Shown here one piece after another: positions 24,108-32,646 of a stretch of DNA of 64,000 nt. The DNA is from an uncultured Eubacteriales bacterium (GTDB lineage Bacteria > Bacillota > Clostridia > Christensenellales > Aristaeellaceae): NCBI GenBank assembly GCA_902760595.1, contig CACWHI010000017.1:25089-89088 (forward strand), in the 5' to 3' direction. Made by a program: the position numbers and the translations under genes. The stretch's first letter is position 1. Every line of letters begins with the position of its first letter. The notes under the pieces are model-generated. The model was given only the letters and a program-made list of their open reading frames with translations. It was not told the DNA's origin and searched no databases.

Positions 24108-26330
24108 CTATTCGAAGTCCGGCTGCGGGGCCGCGGGGGCGGCCTGCTCCCGCAGGCGCTGGCACAGCCCGGTATAGCGGGTGGTGATGTAATTGTTGTC
24201 CACCATGGTGCGGATGGCGTCCTCGGTGCCCACCAGCACCACGAATTTCCGCGCCCGCGTCAGGGCAGTGTACAGCAGGTTCCGCGTCATCAGCAGGTGC
24301 GGCCCGCGGATCACGGGCATCACGACCACCGGAAACTCGCTCCCCTGGCTCTTGTGCACGGAGGTGCAGTAGGCCAGGTCCAATTCGTCCAGGTCCGTCC
24401 GGCTGTAGGTGGCCAGCCGCCCGTCGTCAAAGAGCACGGTCAGCTCGTACCGGTCCGGGTCCAGGTCCCGGATCATGCCCATATCGCCGTTGAACACGCC
24501 GTCGCCGTCGTCGCCGTCCTCCGTCTCCCAGTGGAGCTGGTAGTCGTTGTGGATGTGCATCACCTTGTCGCCGCGGCGGAAGATGTTCTCGCCGTATTCG
24601 ATCTGCGGCTTGCCGCGCCTGGGCGGGTTATAGGCCTGCTGCAGCAGCCTGTTCAGCTGGATGACGCCGGCGGGCCCCCGCTTCTGGGGCGAGAGCACCT
24701 GGATGTCCCGGCACGCGTCGCGCAGCCGCAGGAAGCCCGGCAGGCGCTGCGTGCACAGCTCCACCACAGTCTTCGCCGCGGCGGAGGGGCCGTCCTGGCG
24801 GTCGAGGAAAAAGTCCGAGCCCCGGCGGTTCAGGTAGGGCATCTCGCCCTCGTTGATGCGGTGGGCGTTGACGGCGATCATGCTGTTCTCCTCCTGGCGG
24901 TAGATGTCCGTCAGGCGGGCGTATGGCAGGACGCCGGACTGCAGGATGTCCTTCAGCACGTTTCCCGCGCCTACGCTGGGCAGTTGGTCCTGGTCGCCGA
25001 CCAGGATCAGCCGTGTGCCGTCCCTGAGCGCGCGCAGCAGGCTGCGCATCAGGAAGATATCTACCATGGACATCTCGTCCACGATCACGCAGTCGCATTT
25101 CAGCGGGTTGTCCTCGTCGTGTTCGAAATGCCCTGTTTCCGCGCTGAAGACCAGCGTGCGGTGGAGGGTCTGCGCCTCGTGGCCCGTGGCCTCCGTCATG
25201 CGCTTCGCGGCGCGCCCTGTCGGCGCGGTCAGGAAGGTTTTGTGCTGGTGCCCGAGCAGGTACAGGATGCACTGGATGATGGTGGTCTTGCCGGTGCCGG
25301 GGCCGCCGGTGATCACGAACACGCCGTGCTCCACCGCGCCGGTGACCGCCCGCTTCTGCTGGTCGGACAGGGTGATCTGCCGCCTGCGCTCGAAGGCTTC
25401 TATCTGGCTGGCGGCGTCCCCGGCGTCCATCACCGGGGCGGTCAGCCGCAGCTTGATCAGCCGCATGGCGGTCTCCACCTCGGCGTAGTACATGCCGCTC
25501 AGGTAGAGGTAGCTCTGCCCGTCCCGCTCGGAGAGCACCAGGTCACGGCGCATCAGCAGCGCCTGCGCGTGCCGCTCCAGCGCCTGAGGCGGGCAGCGCA
25601 GCACCTCGGCCGCCCGGGCAAGCGCCTCCTGCGCGGGCAGGCAGGTATGTCCGGCGCTGACTGCGGCCTCCTCCAGCACATAGCGGAGGCCGTACTGCAT
25701 GCGGTGCTCACTGTCCGGGGCCAGGCCCATGCGCAGCGCGATCTGGTCCGCGGTCAGGAAGCCGACCTTGTCCACGTCGTCGATGAGCTTGTAGGGGTTC
25801 GTGCGCAGGATGGCTTCCGTCTCCGGGCCGTAGGCCTTCGCGATGCGTGCCGCCAGGGCGGGCGGCACCCCGTTGCGCTGCAGGAACATCATCTGCCGCC
25901 GCTCGCCGAACTGCTCGGCGAAGCTTTCGGCGATCATCTGGGCGCGGGTGGCGCCGATGCCCTTGACCTTTACCAGCTCCTGCATGTTCAGCAGGACGTC
26001 GAAGGTCTTTTCCTTATAGGTCCGGACCAGCAGCTCGGCGGTCGCCTTGCCGATGCCCTTGATCTGCCCGGAGGCCAGGTAATTGTAGATATCCGTCAGG
26101 GAGGTCGGCTCCTCGACCTCGCAGCCGCTGGCCTTCCACTGCCGGCCGTACTCCCGGTGCTCCACCCAGCCGCCGTAAAAGGTCACGTTCTCCCCGTCGC
26201 CCAGCGGTGGGAGCACGCCGACCACGTTGACCTCTTCGCCCTTCACGGAGACGGAAAGCACGCTGTAGCCGTTGTCCGGGTTGCGGAACACAGTGCTTTG
26301 CACGACGCCCGTCAGCTTCTCCTCCGCCAC
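24108..26330 (-). CDS. recD2: RecD2-type ATP-dependent DNA helicase
   Basis: SF1B 5'-3' DNA helicase of the RecD2 type found without RecBC; 740 aa. An N-terminal region with OB-like and helix-hairpin-helix parts (IKGIGKATAELL, VKGIGATRAQMI, ~85-150) precedes the motor: Walker A TGGPGTGKTT, DEMSMVD Walker B, GDQDQLPS, and the C-terminal UvrD-like motif TSVHKSQGSEFPVV. I choose a GTG start at 26330 since GGGAGG lies 8 bp upstream and an earlier frame start would include the promoter. Role: mismatch or replication-fork repair. Confidence 0.95.
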   Translation of the reverse strand: MAEEKLTGVVQSTVFRNPDNGYSVLSVSVKGEEVNVVGVLPPLGDGENVTFYGGWVEHREYGRQWKASGCEVEEPTSLTDIYNYLASGQIKGIGKATAELLVRTYKEKTFDVLLNMQELVKVKGIGATRAQMIAESFAEQFGERRQMMFLQRNGVPPALAARIAKAYGPETEAILRTNPYKLIDDVDKVGFLTADQIALRMGLAPDSEHRMQYGLRYVLEEAAVSAGHTCLPAQEALARAAEVLRCPPQALERHAQALLMRRDLVLSERDGQSYLYLSGMYYAEVETAMRLIKLRLTAPVMDAGDAASQIEAFERRRQITLSDQQKRAVTGAVEHGVFVITGGPGTGKTTIIQCILYLLGHQHKTFLTAPTGRAAKRMTEATGHEAQTLHRTLVFSAETGHFEHDEDNPLKCDCVIVDEMSMVDIFLMRSLLRALRDGTRLILVGDQDQLPSVGAGNVLKDILQSGVLPYARLTDIYRQEENSMIAVNAHRINEGEMPYLNRRGSDFFLDRQDGPSAAAKTVVELCTQRLPGFLRLRDACRDIQVLSPQKRGPAGVIQLNRLLQQAYNPPRRGKPQIEYGENIFRRGDKVMHIHNDYQLHWETEDGDDGDGVFNGDMGMIRDLDPDRYELTVLFDDGRLATYSRTDLDELDLAYCTSVHKSQGSEFPVVVMPVIRGPHLLMTRNLLYTALTRARKFVVLVGTEDAIRTMVDNNYITTRYTGLCQRLREQAAPAAPQPDFE

Positions 26331-26373
26331 GCGCTTTCCCTCCCTTCGCCGTTCAGGTGAAATGTGTGATGCG

Positions 26374-26402
26374 ATTATACGACAAATCCGGGGGAGATGC
26401 AA
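26374..26402 (-). promoter_or_regulatory. SigA-type promoter of recD2-comF-recO
   Basis: TTGCAT (26397-26402), 17 bp, perfect TATAAT (26374-26379), reading leftward ~45 bp before the GTG start. It lies inside the longest open frame, which supports the GTG. Confidence 0.8.
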
Positions 26403-26646
26403 TGAGGAGGGAGAAGGGAAGTACGACTGAGTGTGGAGAGTGGAGTGAGGAGTGAGGAGTGAGGAGTGAGGAGTGGCGGAAGAAATTTCTCCGCTTCGCT
26501 GCGAAGTATTCTTTGATCATTGCGGCGGTGAGCGCGCGATATGGTGATGCGGCAGGATCATGGCATCCTGCGGGAGCGGGACATCGGCCATCTCGTGCGC
26601 GGCGCGCGAGGCGCTGATTCTACCGCCCGCCCCGTTGGCGTAACGC

Positions 26647-26845
26647 CATCCCGCCTCCCCGCATGCGGGATAATCGAAAAAAACGGGAGGATATGCCAAA
26701 ACTCTGCGTGCGTGCGTGTAGGGTGAGGAACCGCTGATACGGAATGAGAATTGATCCATGTGTGAGATGAACGATTTTCAATTCCGCATTGCCCTTACAC
26801 GCACGCAGGGTTTTTGGTTTTTACTCAAAAACTTTTTCACTTCAT
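26647..26845. repeat. Long hairpin repeat, copy A
   Basis: About 200 bp, near-identical to copy B. It starts with the palindrome CCCGCATGCGGG (26658-26669), then carries CTGCGTGCGTGCGTGT on the left and its inverse ACACGCACGCAGGG on the right of a centre reading CCATGTGTGAGATGAACG. The two arms can pair over much of their length. Confidence 0.75.
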
Positions 26846-27016
26846 CCGGAATATGGAATTGGATCAGGTTTACACGCACGCACGCAGGTTTTTTGATTTT
26901 TCTCCCCATTTTTTTGATCTTCACGGAAACATTGCGCACCATAGGGCGGGGCAGGGTGCGTCCCGCACTTTCCACACAGCGTTTACGCGCCACAGGGCGG
27001 GCGGGCCAGTGTCCCG

Positions 27017-27715
27017 CCCGCCCCGTTGGCGTAAAGTCAATCAGGCATATCCGGATACAAGCCGGTCAGACAGACATAAATCTTCCACGAAACAGTTTCA
27101 ATTTCGCCAGGGTGCGTCTGCACATTCTAAGCAGCGTTTACGCATCACAGGGCGGGCCAGGGTTCGTTTGCACATTCTACATAGCGTTTACGCGTCACAG
27201 GGCGGGCGGGCCAGTGTCCCGCCCCTACGAGGCCGTCCTTGTTGAATCAACGAAATATGTATGCTGATCATATGAAAGAATCAGACAGGAACCATCGGAA
27301 CGGAAACAATCAACGCCACCTTGTAGGGGCGGGACACTGGCCCGCCCGCCCCGTTGGCGTAAAGTCAATCAGGCATATCCGGATACAAGCCGGTCAGATA
27401 GACATAAGTTTTCCGCGAAACAACTTCAATTTCGCCAGGGTGCGTCCTGCACTTTCTACGCAGCGTTTACGCGTCACAGGGCGGGCAGGGTACGTCTGCA
27501 CATTCTACATAGCGTTTACGCGTCACAGGGCGGGCGGTTGAATCGCGCGCGCACCGTTGTATCGCGCGCGCACCGTTGTATCGCGCGCGCACCGCGGGCG
27601 CAAGCGCCTCACGCACCGCGCACCTTGTTGAATCAACGAAATATGTACGATGATCATATGAAAGAATCTGACAGGAAACATTGGAACGGAAACAATCAAC
27701 GCCACCTCGTAACAG
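27017..27715. repeat. Tandem duplication of a ~330-bp intergenic unit
   Basis: Unit 1 begins at 27017 and unit 2 at 27345 (period 328 bp). Both run CCCGCCCCGTTGGCGTAAAG, then ATCCGGATACAAGCCGGTCAG, CAATTTCGCCAGGGTGCGTC, two GCGTTTACGC...CACAGGGCGGG words, and TTGAATCAACGAAATATGTA; unit 2 has an extra GC-rich 20-bp array inserted. Confidence 0.75.
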
Positions 27716-27726
27716 GGGCTAATGGT

Positions 27727-27930
27727 CCATCCCGCCTCCCAGCATGCGGGATAATCGAAAAAAAACGGGAGAAAACCAAAAAACCTGCGTGCGTGCGTGT
27801 AAGCTAAAGAATCGCTGATACGGAATGAGAATGAATCCATGTGTGAGATGAACGATTTTCATTTCCTGGTTGTCCTTACACGCACGCACGCAGGATTTTT
27901 GGTTTTTACTCAAAAACTATTTCACTTTCC
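27727..27930. repeat. Long hairpin repeat, copy B
   Basis: Direct-repeat partner of copy A, same order: CATGCGGGATAATCGAAAAA, CTGCGTGCGTGCGTGTAAG, centre CCATGTGTGAGATGAACG, inverse arm CCTTACACGCACGCACGCAGG, then TTTTTACTCAAAAAC. It ends ~50 bp before the stop of the Card1-like gene. Confidence 0.75.
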
Positions 27931-27982
27931 CGGTTTGGAGCCGCAAAAGAAGAGGAAACCATGGGCTGGGATGGCGGCGGCC

Positions 27983-29143
27983 CTACTTCCTTTTGAGCTT
28001 TGAGATGAGGTGATAAAGCGCGATATCCTCCCACTCGATCACCTCGATGTTCAGCTCGGCGGCGCGCTTGAGCATCACGCGGCGGCTGCGGGTGGCGCTG
28101 GCGGAGGTCACGATGGCGGCGCGGGAGCCTTTGCCGCCGAAGCGGTCGCGCAGGATGGCCAGCTCGTTGAGGGCCTCGGTCTTGATCTCGCAGGTCTTGC
28201 AGCTGATGAACAGGGGCATCACGCCGCGCACGCACATGACGTCGATCTCGTTGGTGACGGCCTGGGCGAGGGGATCCGTGTCCTGCCAGTTGACCACGGC
28301 GCTCAGGATCACGTCGTCGAAGCAGCCGGCCTCCAGGCAGGCGCGGTAGACCTGCAGCTCAAGGACCGAGCCCATGTCCCGGAGCCAGAAGCGCACCGTT
28401 TTGTCCGCGAACCGGAAGGAGACGCGCTCGCCGTCCAGGCGCAGCTCGCGGATCAGCCCGTTTTCCTCCAGCTCGCGCAGCAGCTCCCCGTCCAGGGTGA
28501 CGGAGCGGTTGTTGGCCTTGCCCTGGCAAGCGCCTTCCGCCAGCAGGTCGGGATCGTCCGACTGTGAAATGCGCTGGATGTAGGCGATCTGGTCGTTCCA
28601 GGCCCGGCGGTGCCGGCTGTAGACCCCGAACAGCCGGTCGATATCCTCCAGCCGGTCACGCAGGAGCGCGTTGTCCTCACGCCCGGGCAGCAGCTCGCCG
28701 CCCGCCATCATCAGGCAGGCGCGGGCGTCCAGGCGCACCGTGCAGGGCACGTTCCGGGCGAAGGGGGCGTTCTTGATCTCATAGAAGGTGTTCTTGCCGC
28801 GGCTGTAGGTGATGACGGGGGTGCTGTCGCCGGCCACCGCGCCGGCGGCGAACAGGGCGGCGTCCGTACCGCCGGAGATGTCGATGGCGCAGTCCTCACG
28901 GGTGTCGATGACATGCCGGATCTTCGCTTCGATCCTGCCCTCGTCCAGCATGCTGACGGGCTCAAAGGTCAGGCGCGTATCGCAGCCGCGCAGCTTAAAA
29001 TAGCGCCGCATGACGCTGGTCAGCTTCCGGTCGCGGGCCACCTCCGGCGGGCAGATATACACCGTCTCTTCAGGCCGGAACATCTCGGTGGCCAGCACGT
29101 TGTCCAAAGGCCGCTCGTCATACAGCTCGATCAGTGTTTTCAT
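27983..29143 (-). CDS. Card1/Can2-like CARF - PD-(D/E)XK nuclease (DUF1887)
   Basis: A 386-aa protein with the two-domain architecture of Card1: an N-terminal CARF-like Rossmann domain (~1-150, with the ligand-loop motif DISGGTDAALFAAGA) and a C-terminal restriction-endonuclease fold (~250-386) containing NEIDVMCVRGVMPLFISCKT. In type III CRISPR systems such proteins are activated by cyclic tetra-adenylate and cut DNA/RNA. In the PD-(D/E)XK motif the Asp and Lys are seen, but the position expected for the Glu of ExK reads Ser (S-C-K). No cas gene or CRISPR array is visible in the window. Own promoter at 29203-29231. Function beyond the fold is open. Confidence 0.85.
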   Translation of the reverse strand: MKTLIELYDERPLDNVLATEMFRPEETVYICPPEVARDRKLTSVMRRYFKLRGCDTRLTFEPVSMLDEGRIEAKIRHVIDTREDCAIDISGGTDAALFAAGAVAGDSTPVITYSRGKNTFYEIKNAPFARNVPCTVRLDARACLMMAGGELLPGREDNALLRDRLEDIDRLFGVYSRHRRAWNDQIAYIQRISQSDDPDLLAEGACQGKANNRSVTLDGELLRELEENGLIRELRLDGERVSFRFADKTVRFWLRDMGSVLELQVYRACLEAGCFDDVILSAVVNWQDTDPLAQAVTNEIDVMCVRGVMPLFISCKTCEIKTEALNELAILRDRFGGKGSRAAIVTSASATRSRRVMLKRAAELNIEVIEWEDIALYHLISKLKRK

Positions 29144-29202
29144 CTGCAGCGCTCCTTATCCGTTCGGGCATCATGCGTTCATTGGCTTTGCTCGTAGGGG
29201 AT

Positions 29203-29231
29203 ATCTTAACACAGGCTTTTCACTGTGTAAA
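29203..29231 (-). promoter_or_regulatory. SigA-type promoter of the Card1-like gene
   Basis: TTTACA (29226-29231), 17 bp, TAAGAT (29203-29208), reading leftward ~60 bp before the ATG. Confidence 0.6.
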
Positions 29232-29357
29232 GCGCGGTGTGTTTCTATATGAAACATGCCTTTTTTGTGTGATGATCAGTGAAAAATGATGCATAATTGG
29301 ACATGCACATGCTTTTGTACTGTCGAATGAGCGCAAAAAGTTTTTTTGCTTTCCGTC

Positions 29358-29386
29358 TTGTATTTTTTCTGTATTTGTTGTAAAAT
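29358..29386 (+). promoter_or_regulatory. SigA-type promoter of the secreted flavoprotein gene
   Basis: TTGTAT (29358-29363), 17 bp, TAAAAT (29381-29386), in an AT-rich run; ~60 bp before the ATG. The 29144-29447 gap contains this, the divergent promoter, and otherwise only AT-rich sequence. Confidence 0.65.
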
Positions 29387-29447
29387 GAGCACAAGAAGAT
29401 GCACGCGAAAAGGTATCTTCAATAATATTATCTCAGGAGGCATTTAT

Positions 29448-31421
29448 ATGCGTAAATTGCTTGCTGTGCTGCTGGCGATGACCATGGTCGCCGGCGTGTG
29501 CGGGATCAGCGTCGCTGAGCCTGCGCAGAAGGGCATGACCCCCGGTACCTATGAGGGCTCCGCTCAGGGCCAGAACGACAAGGTCGTCGTGGCTGTGACC
29601 GTCAGCGAAAACGCGATCGAAAAGGTCGAGGTCGTCGCTCATCAGGAGACCCCCGGCATCGGCGCTCCCCTGACCGAGGAAGGCCTGGAGGGCGACACCC
29701 CCATCGCGGTGCTGCCCCAGCGCATCGTGGACGCCCAGTCCTACAATGTGGACGCGGTGTCCGGCGCGACCATCACCAGCTTCGCCATCAAGAACGCCGT
29801 GAAGGCCGCTCTGGAAGCTGCCGGCGCGGGCGCTGACGATTTCAAGGCCGCTCCCGAAAAGGCGGCTCCCGAAGCCAAAGAGCTGACCGCTGACGTGGTC
29901 GTGCTTGGCGGCGGCGGCGCCGGTCTGGCGGCCGCGATCTCCGCGCTGGAGAATGGCGCCGAGTCCGTCATCGTGGTTGAAAAGTGCGGCGCTGTCGGCG
30001 GCGATACGCTGGTCTGCGGCGCGATCTACAACACCCCCGACGAGCCCCTGCAGTCCGTGGAGACGATGACCGACGCGAAGCGCGCCACCATCGAAGCCGC
30101 GCTGGCCAAGGAGCCCGTGAGCGAGGCCCATAAGGAGCTTCAGGACACCGTCCGCAAGGAGTTCGAAGCCTACAAGGCCGCCAACCGCACGGATATCTTT
30201 GATTCCGAAGCGTGGTACGCCCTGCAGACCTACGACGGCGGCGACGACGTCGCTGACCTGGACCTGGTTAAGGTGCTGACCTACAACGCCAAGGACGGCT
30301 TCGACTGGATCGTGTCGAAGGGCATGCAGTTCTCCGACAAGATCGGCCAGGGCGCCGGCTCGCTGTGGCAGCGCACCCACACCTCCATCAAGCAGATGGG
30401 CACCGGCTTCATCACCACCTATGTGGAGAACCTGAAGAAGTTCGGTGACAAGTACACCCTGCTCACCTCCACCACCGCCAAGACCATCGTGCGCAACGCC
30501 GAGGGCAAGGTCGTAGGCGCGACGGCGGAAGACAGGAACGGCAATACCTACACCCTGACCGCCAACAAGGGCGTCGTGCTGGCCACCGGCGGCTTCTCCG
30601 CCAACAGCAAGATGGCGCAGGAATACAACACCTCCGGCAAGTGGGCGGACCTGAGCAAGGTCAAGACCACCAACCGCTGGGCCTGCTCTCAGGGCGACGG
30701 CATCGAGATGGCCACCGCGATCGGCGCCGACCTGTTCCAGATGGAGCAGATCCAGCTGCTGTACCTGGGCAACCTGAAGGATGGCCAGCTGACCAAGTAC
30801 CCGACCCGTGTGGTCAACGGCACCGATCAGGAAATCTTCATCAACAAGGAAGGCAAGCGCTTCGTGCAGGAAGACGGCCGCCGCGACCAGATCTGCCTGG
30901 CTTCCCTGCAGCAGACGGACGGCATGTTCTACTTCCTCGAGTCCGCTGACGGCAGCTATGTCGACATCGACCAGGCGATCTCCGCCGACGGCTTCACCCT
31001 CCGCTTCCTCGAGGAGCAGGGCTACATCTACGTGGCCGACACGCTGGACGAAATGGCTGAGAAGCTGAACAAGGCCGGCGCGAACATGACCGCGGAAGAC
31101 CTGAAGGCGACTGTGGCCGCGTTCAACCAGTGCGTTGAAAACGACGCCGATCCCGAGTTCGGCCGCACCCTGTTCTCCATCAAGCTGGAGCACGGCCCCT
31201 GGGTCGCCACTCCCCGTCAGGCCTGCCTGCACCACACCATGGGCGGCGTGCACATCAATCCCGAGTGCCGCGTGCTCGATACCGAAGGCAACGTGATCCC
31301 CGGCCTCGTGGCTGCGGGTGAAGTCACCGGCGGTATCCACGGCGCCAACCGCCTGGGCGGCAACGCTGTGGTCGACACCGTGGTCTTCGGCAAGCTCGCC
31401 GGCGAGACCATCGTCAAGTAA
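29448..31421 (+). CDS. Secreted fumarate reductase-like flavoprotein with FMN-binding domain
   Basis: A 657-aa extracytoplasmic oxidoreductase. A signal peptide (MRKLLAVLLAMTMVAGVCGI, cleavage likely after SVA) is followed by an FMN-bind domain (~30-125) with the covalent-flavin motif DAVSGATITS, then an FAD-binding domain opening VVVLGGGGAGLAAA and closing GGNAVVDTVVFGKLAG. Relatives include urocanate and fumarate reductases used as terminal reductases at the cell surface, fed by electron transfer through flavins; the substrate here cannot be read. The ApbE/Ftp flavin transferase needed to load FMN is not in view. The start at 29448 is set by TCAGGAGG. It ends with a strong terminator, so it is monocistronic. 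Confidence 0.93.
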   Translation: MRKLLAVLLAMTMVAGVCGISVAEPAQKGMTPGTYEGSAQGQNDKVVVAVTVSENAIEKVEVVAHQETPGIGAPLTEEGLEGDTPIAVLPQRIVDAQSYNVDAVSGATITSFAIKNAVKAALEAAGAGADDFKAAPEKAAPEAKELTADVVVLGGGGAGLAAAISALENGAESVIVVEKCGAVGGDTLVCGAIYNTPDEPLQSVETMTDAKRATIEAALAKEPVSEAHKELQDTVRKEFEAYKAANRTDIFDSEAWYALQTYDGGDDVADLDLVKVLTYNAKDGFDWIVSKGMQFSDKIGQGAGSLWQRTHTSIKQMGTGFITTYVENLKKFGDKYTLLTSTTAKTIVRNAEGKVVGATAEDRNGNTYTLTANKGVVLATGGFSANSKMAQEYNTSGKWADLSKVKTTNRWACSQGDGIEMATAIGADLFQMEQIQLLYLGNLKDGQLTKYPTRVVNGTDQEIFINKEGKRFVQEDGRRDQICLASLQQTDGMFYFLESADGSYVDIDQAISADGFTLRFLEEQGYIYVADTLDEMAEKLNKAGANMTAEDLKATVAAFNQCVENDADPEFGRTLFSIKLEHGPWVATPRQACLHHTMGGVHINPECRVLDTEGNVIPGLVAAGEVTGGIHGANRLGGNAVVDTVVFGKLAGETIVK

Positions 31422-31444
31422 TCCCGCAAGATATTTTGTGAGCA

Positions 31445-31483
31445 GCCCCCTTCCGGAGCCCGAGCGCCCCGGAAGGGGGCTTT
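31445..31483 (+). terminator. Rho-independent terminator after the flavoprotein gene
   Basis: A 12-bp stem GCCCCCTTCCGG/CCGGAAGGGGGC with a 12-nt loop, followed by TTT, 24 bp after the stop codon. Confidence 0.85.
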
Positions 31484-31510
31484 CGTATGGCAAAAAAGCC
31501 CCGGCCAAAA

Positions 31511-31539
31511 TTGACGCGGCCATGCAGCTGTGGTATAAT
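31511..31539 (+). promoter_or_regulatory. SigA-type promoter of the sugar-acid operon
   Basis: TTGACG (31511-31516), 17 bp, perfect TATAAT (31534-31539), ~63 bp before the GTG start at 31603. Confidence 0.8.
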
Positions 31540-31602
31540 CCTGTCGTATTCGCGGCACAGGAACGTATGGCCGCAGATTGAAATCGGAAAGAGGGATGCG
31601 CC

Positions 31603-32307
31603 GTGGCCCAATGGACGACCGACACGGAAATGTTTGCCCTGATGAAGGAAAAGCTGTATACCCCGGTGGTGGGGGATATCCTCGACCAGATGGGGTATAA
31701 CCATCAGTTCCTGCCCGCCTCCATCCGCCCGCTGGCCTCCCAGGTGCCGGCCGGGCTGCTGACGGGCGTGAAGGGGAGCCACTGGATGAAGGTGGCCGGC
31801 TATGCCTGCACCGTGCTGGAAAACGACGTGTACGGCACGCCGAAAAAGCCCTTCGGCTATATGACCGAGGCGCTGGATCAGCTGAAGCCCAACGAGATCT
31901 ATATCGCCACCGGCGCGCACAACAGCGCCCTGTGGGGCGAGCTGCTGACGGCCAGCGCCAAGGCGCGCGGCGCGGTCGGCGCGGTGGTGGACGGGTACAC
32001 CCGGGATACCGCCATGGTGCTGGAGCAGGATTTCCCCGTTTTCTGCAGCGGCACCTGGGCGCAGGATTCCTCCATTCGTACGTACGTATTCGATTACCGC
32101 TGCGATATCGAGATCGGCCAGGTCACCGTGCATGACGGGGACGTGGTGTTCGGCGATGTGGACGGCGTGCTGATCATCCCGAAACAGATCGCCGGGGAGG
32201 TGATCGAGAAGGCGCTGATCAAGGCGAGCACCGAGAAGACCATGCGCAAAGCCATCGAAAACGGCATGCTGGTCACGGACGCCTTCGCCAAGTTCGGCGT
32301 ACTGTGA
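31603..32307 (+). CDS. RraA-family aldolase-like protein
   Basis: A 234-aa protein of the RraA/HMG-CHA aldolase fold; members cleave 4-hydroxy-2-oxo acids or act as RNase E regulators. The conserved loop is complete: GELLTASAKARGAVGAVVDG followed by YTRD, giving the substrate-binding Arg and metal-binding Asp of the aldolases, so an enzymatic role is more likely. It starts at GTG (31603), with AGAGGG upstream. First in an operon with a split dehydratase and an SDR enzyme, supporting sugar-acid catabolism. Confidence 0.85.
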   Translation: MAQWTTDTEMFALMKEKLYTPVVGDILDQMGYNHQFLPASIRPLASQVPAGLLTGVKGSHWMKVAGYACTVLENDVYGTPKKPFGYMTEALDQLKPNEIYIATGAHNSALWGELLTASAKARGAVGAVVDGYTRDTAMVLEQDFPVFCSGTWAQDSSIRTYVFDYRCDIEIGQVTVHDGDVVFGDVDGVLIIPKQIAGEVIEKALIKASTEKTMRKAIENGMLVTDAFAKFGVL

Positions 32308-32316
32308 GGCGCGGCC

Positions 32317-32646
32317 ATGGAACAGACGGCATTCCGGATTCATCCGGAGGATAACGTGGCTACCGCGCTGACGCCGCTCGCGCCGGGCGAGGTCAGCATC
32401 CTGGGCGACGGCGCGCCAGAGCGGATCGCCTGCGTGGAGGCGGTGCCCAATTCCCATAAGATCGCGCTGCGCGATATCGCCGAGGGGGAGAAGATCATCA
32501 AGTACGGCGTGCCCATCGGCTGCGCCACGAAGGCCATCCCGCGGGGCAGCTGGGTGCACCTGCACGTGATGCGCAGCCTGTACGACGAGCGCAGCAGCCA
32601 TCTGGATATCAATACCGGCGCGCCGAAGGACACGAAGTATGAGTGA
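32317..32646 (+). CDS. UxaA-type dehydratase, N-terminal SAF subunit
   Basis: A 109-aa SAF-domain protein matching the N-terminal part of altronate/galactarate dehydratases (VATALTPLAPGE near the start, then HKIALRDIAEGEKIIKYG and the segment GCATKAIPRGSWVH). In E. coli UxaA this domain is fused to the catalytic part; here it is a separate gene overlapping the large subunit by 8 bp. The two should form one dehydratase for a sugar acid. Confidence 0.88.
   Translation: MEQTAFRIHPEDNVATALTPLAPGEVSILGDGAPERIACVEAVPNSHKIALRDIAEGEKIIKYGVPIGCATKAIPRGSWVHLHVMRSLYDERSSHLDINTGAPKDTKYE

Larger units (their letters stand above)
26403..27982. repeat. Gene-free 1.6-kb island of interspersed and tandem repeats
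   Basis: No supported gene. From left to right: a GAGGAGT heptamer array (~26445-26475) with a tail that recurs near 58766-58864; long hairpin copy A (26647-26845); a spacer with more ACACGCACGCACGCAGG words; a tandem pair of ~330-bp units (27017-27715); a 20-bp triplet array of TCGCGCGCGCACCGTTGTAT (27543-27600); and long hairpin copy B (27727-27930). Word GCGTTTACGCGTCACAGGGCGGG recurs at least five times. Short open frames here (products with YTHARR) are by-products of the repeats. Confidence 0.8.

Noticed and set aside
24297..26360. 687-aa plus-strand frame opposite recD2
   Set aside because: Antisense shadow created by high GC at third codon positions; recD2 on the minus strand has all helicase motifs.
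27543..27600. CRISPR-like direct repeats TCGCGCGCGCACCGTTGTAT
   Set aside because: Units are head-to-tail without unique spacers, so this is a simple tandem array.
26517..27840. Several short frames in the repeat island encoding YTHARR-type peptides
   Set aside because: They arise from translating the repeat units in different frames; they are repeated, without ribosome sites, and change frame between copies.
29433..31625. 730-aa minus-strand frame opposite the flavoprotein
   Set aside because: Antisense shadow; it runs through the strong terminator and promoter of the plus-strand genes.
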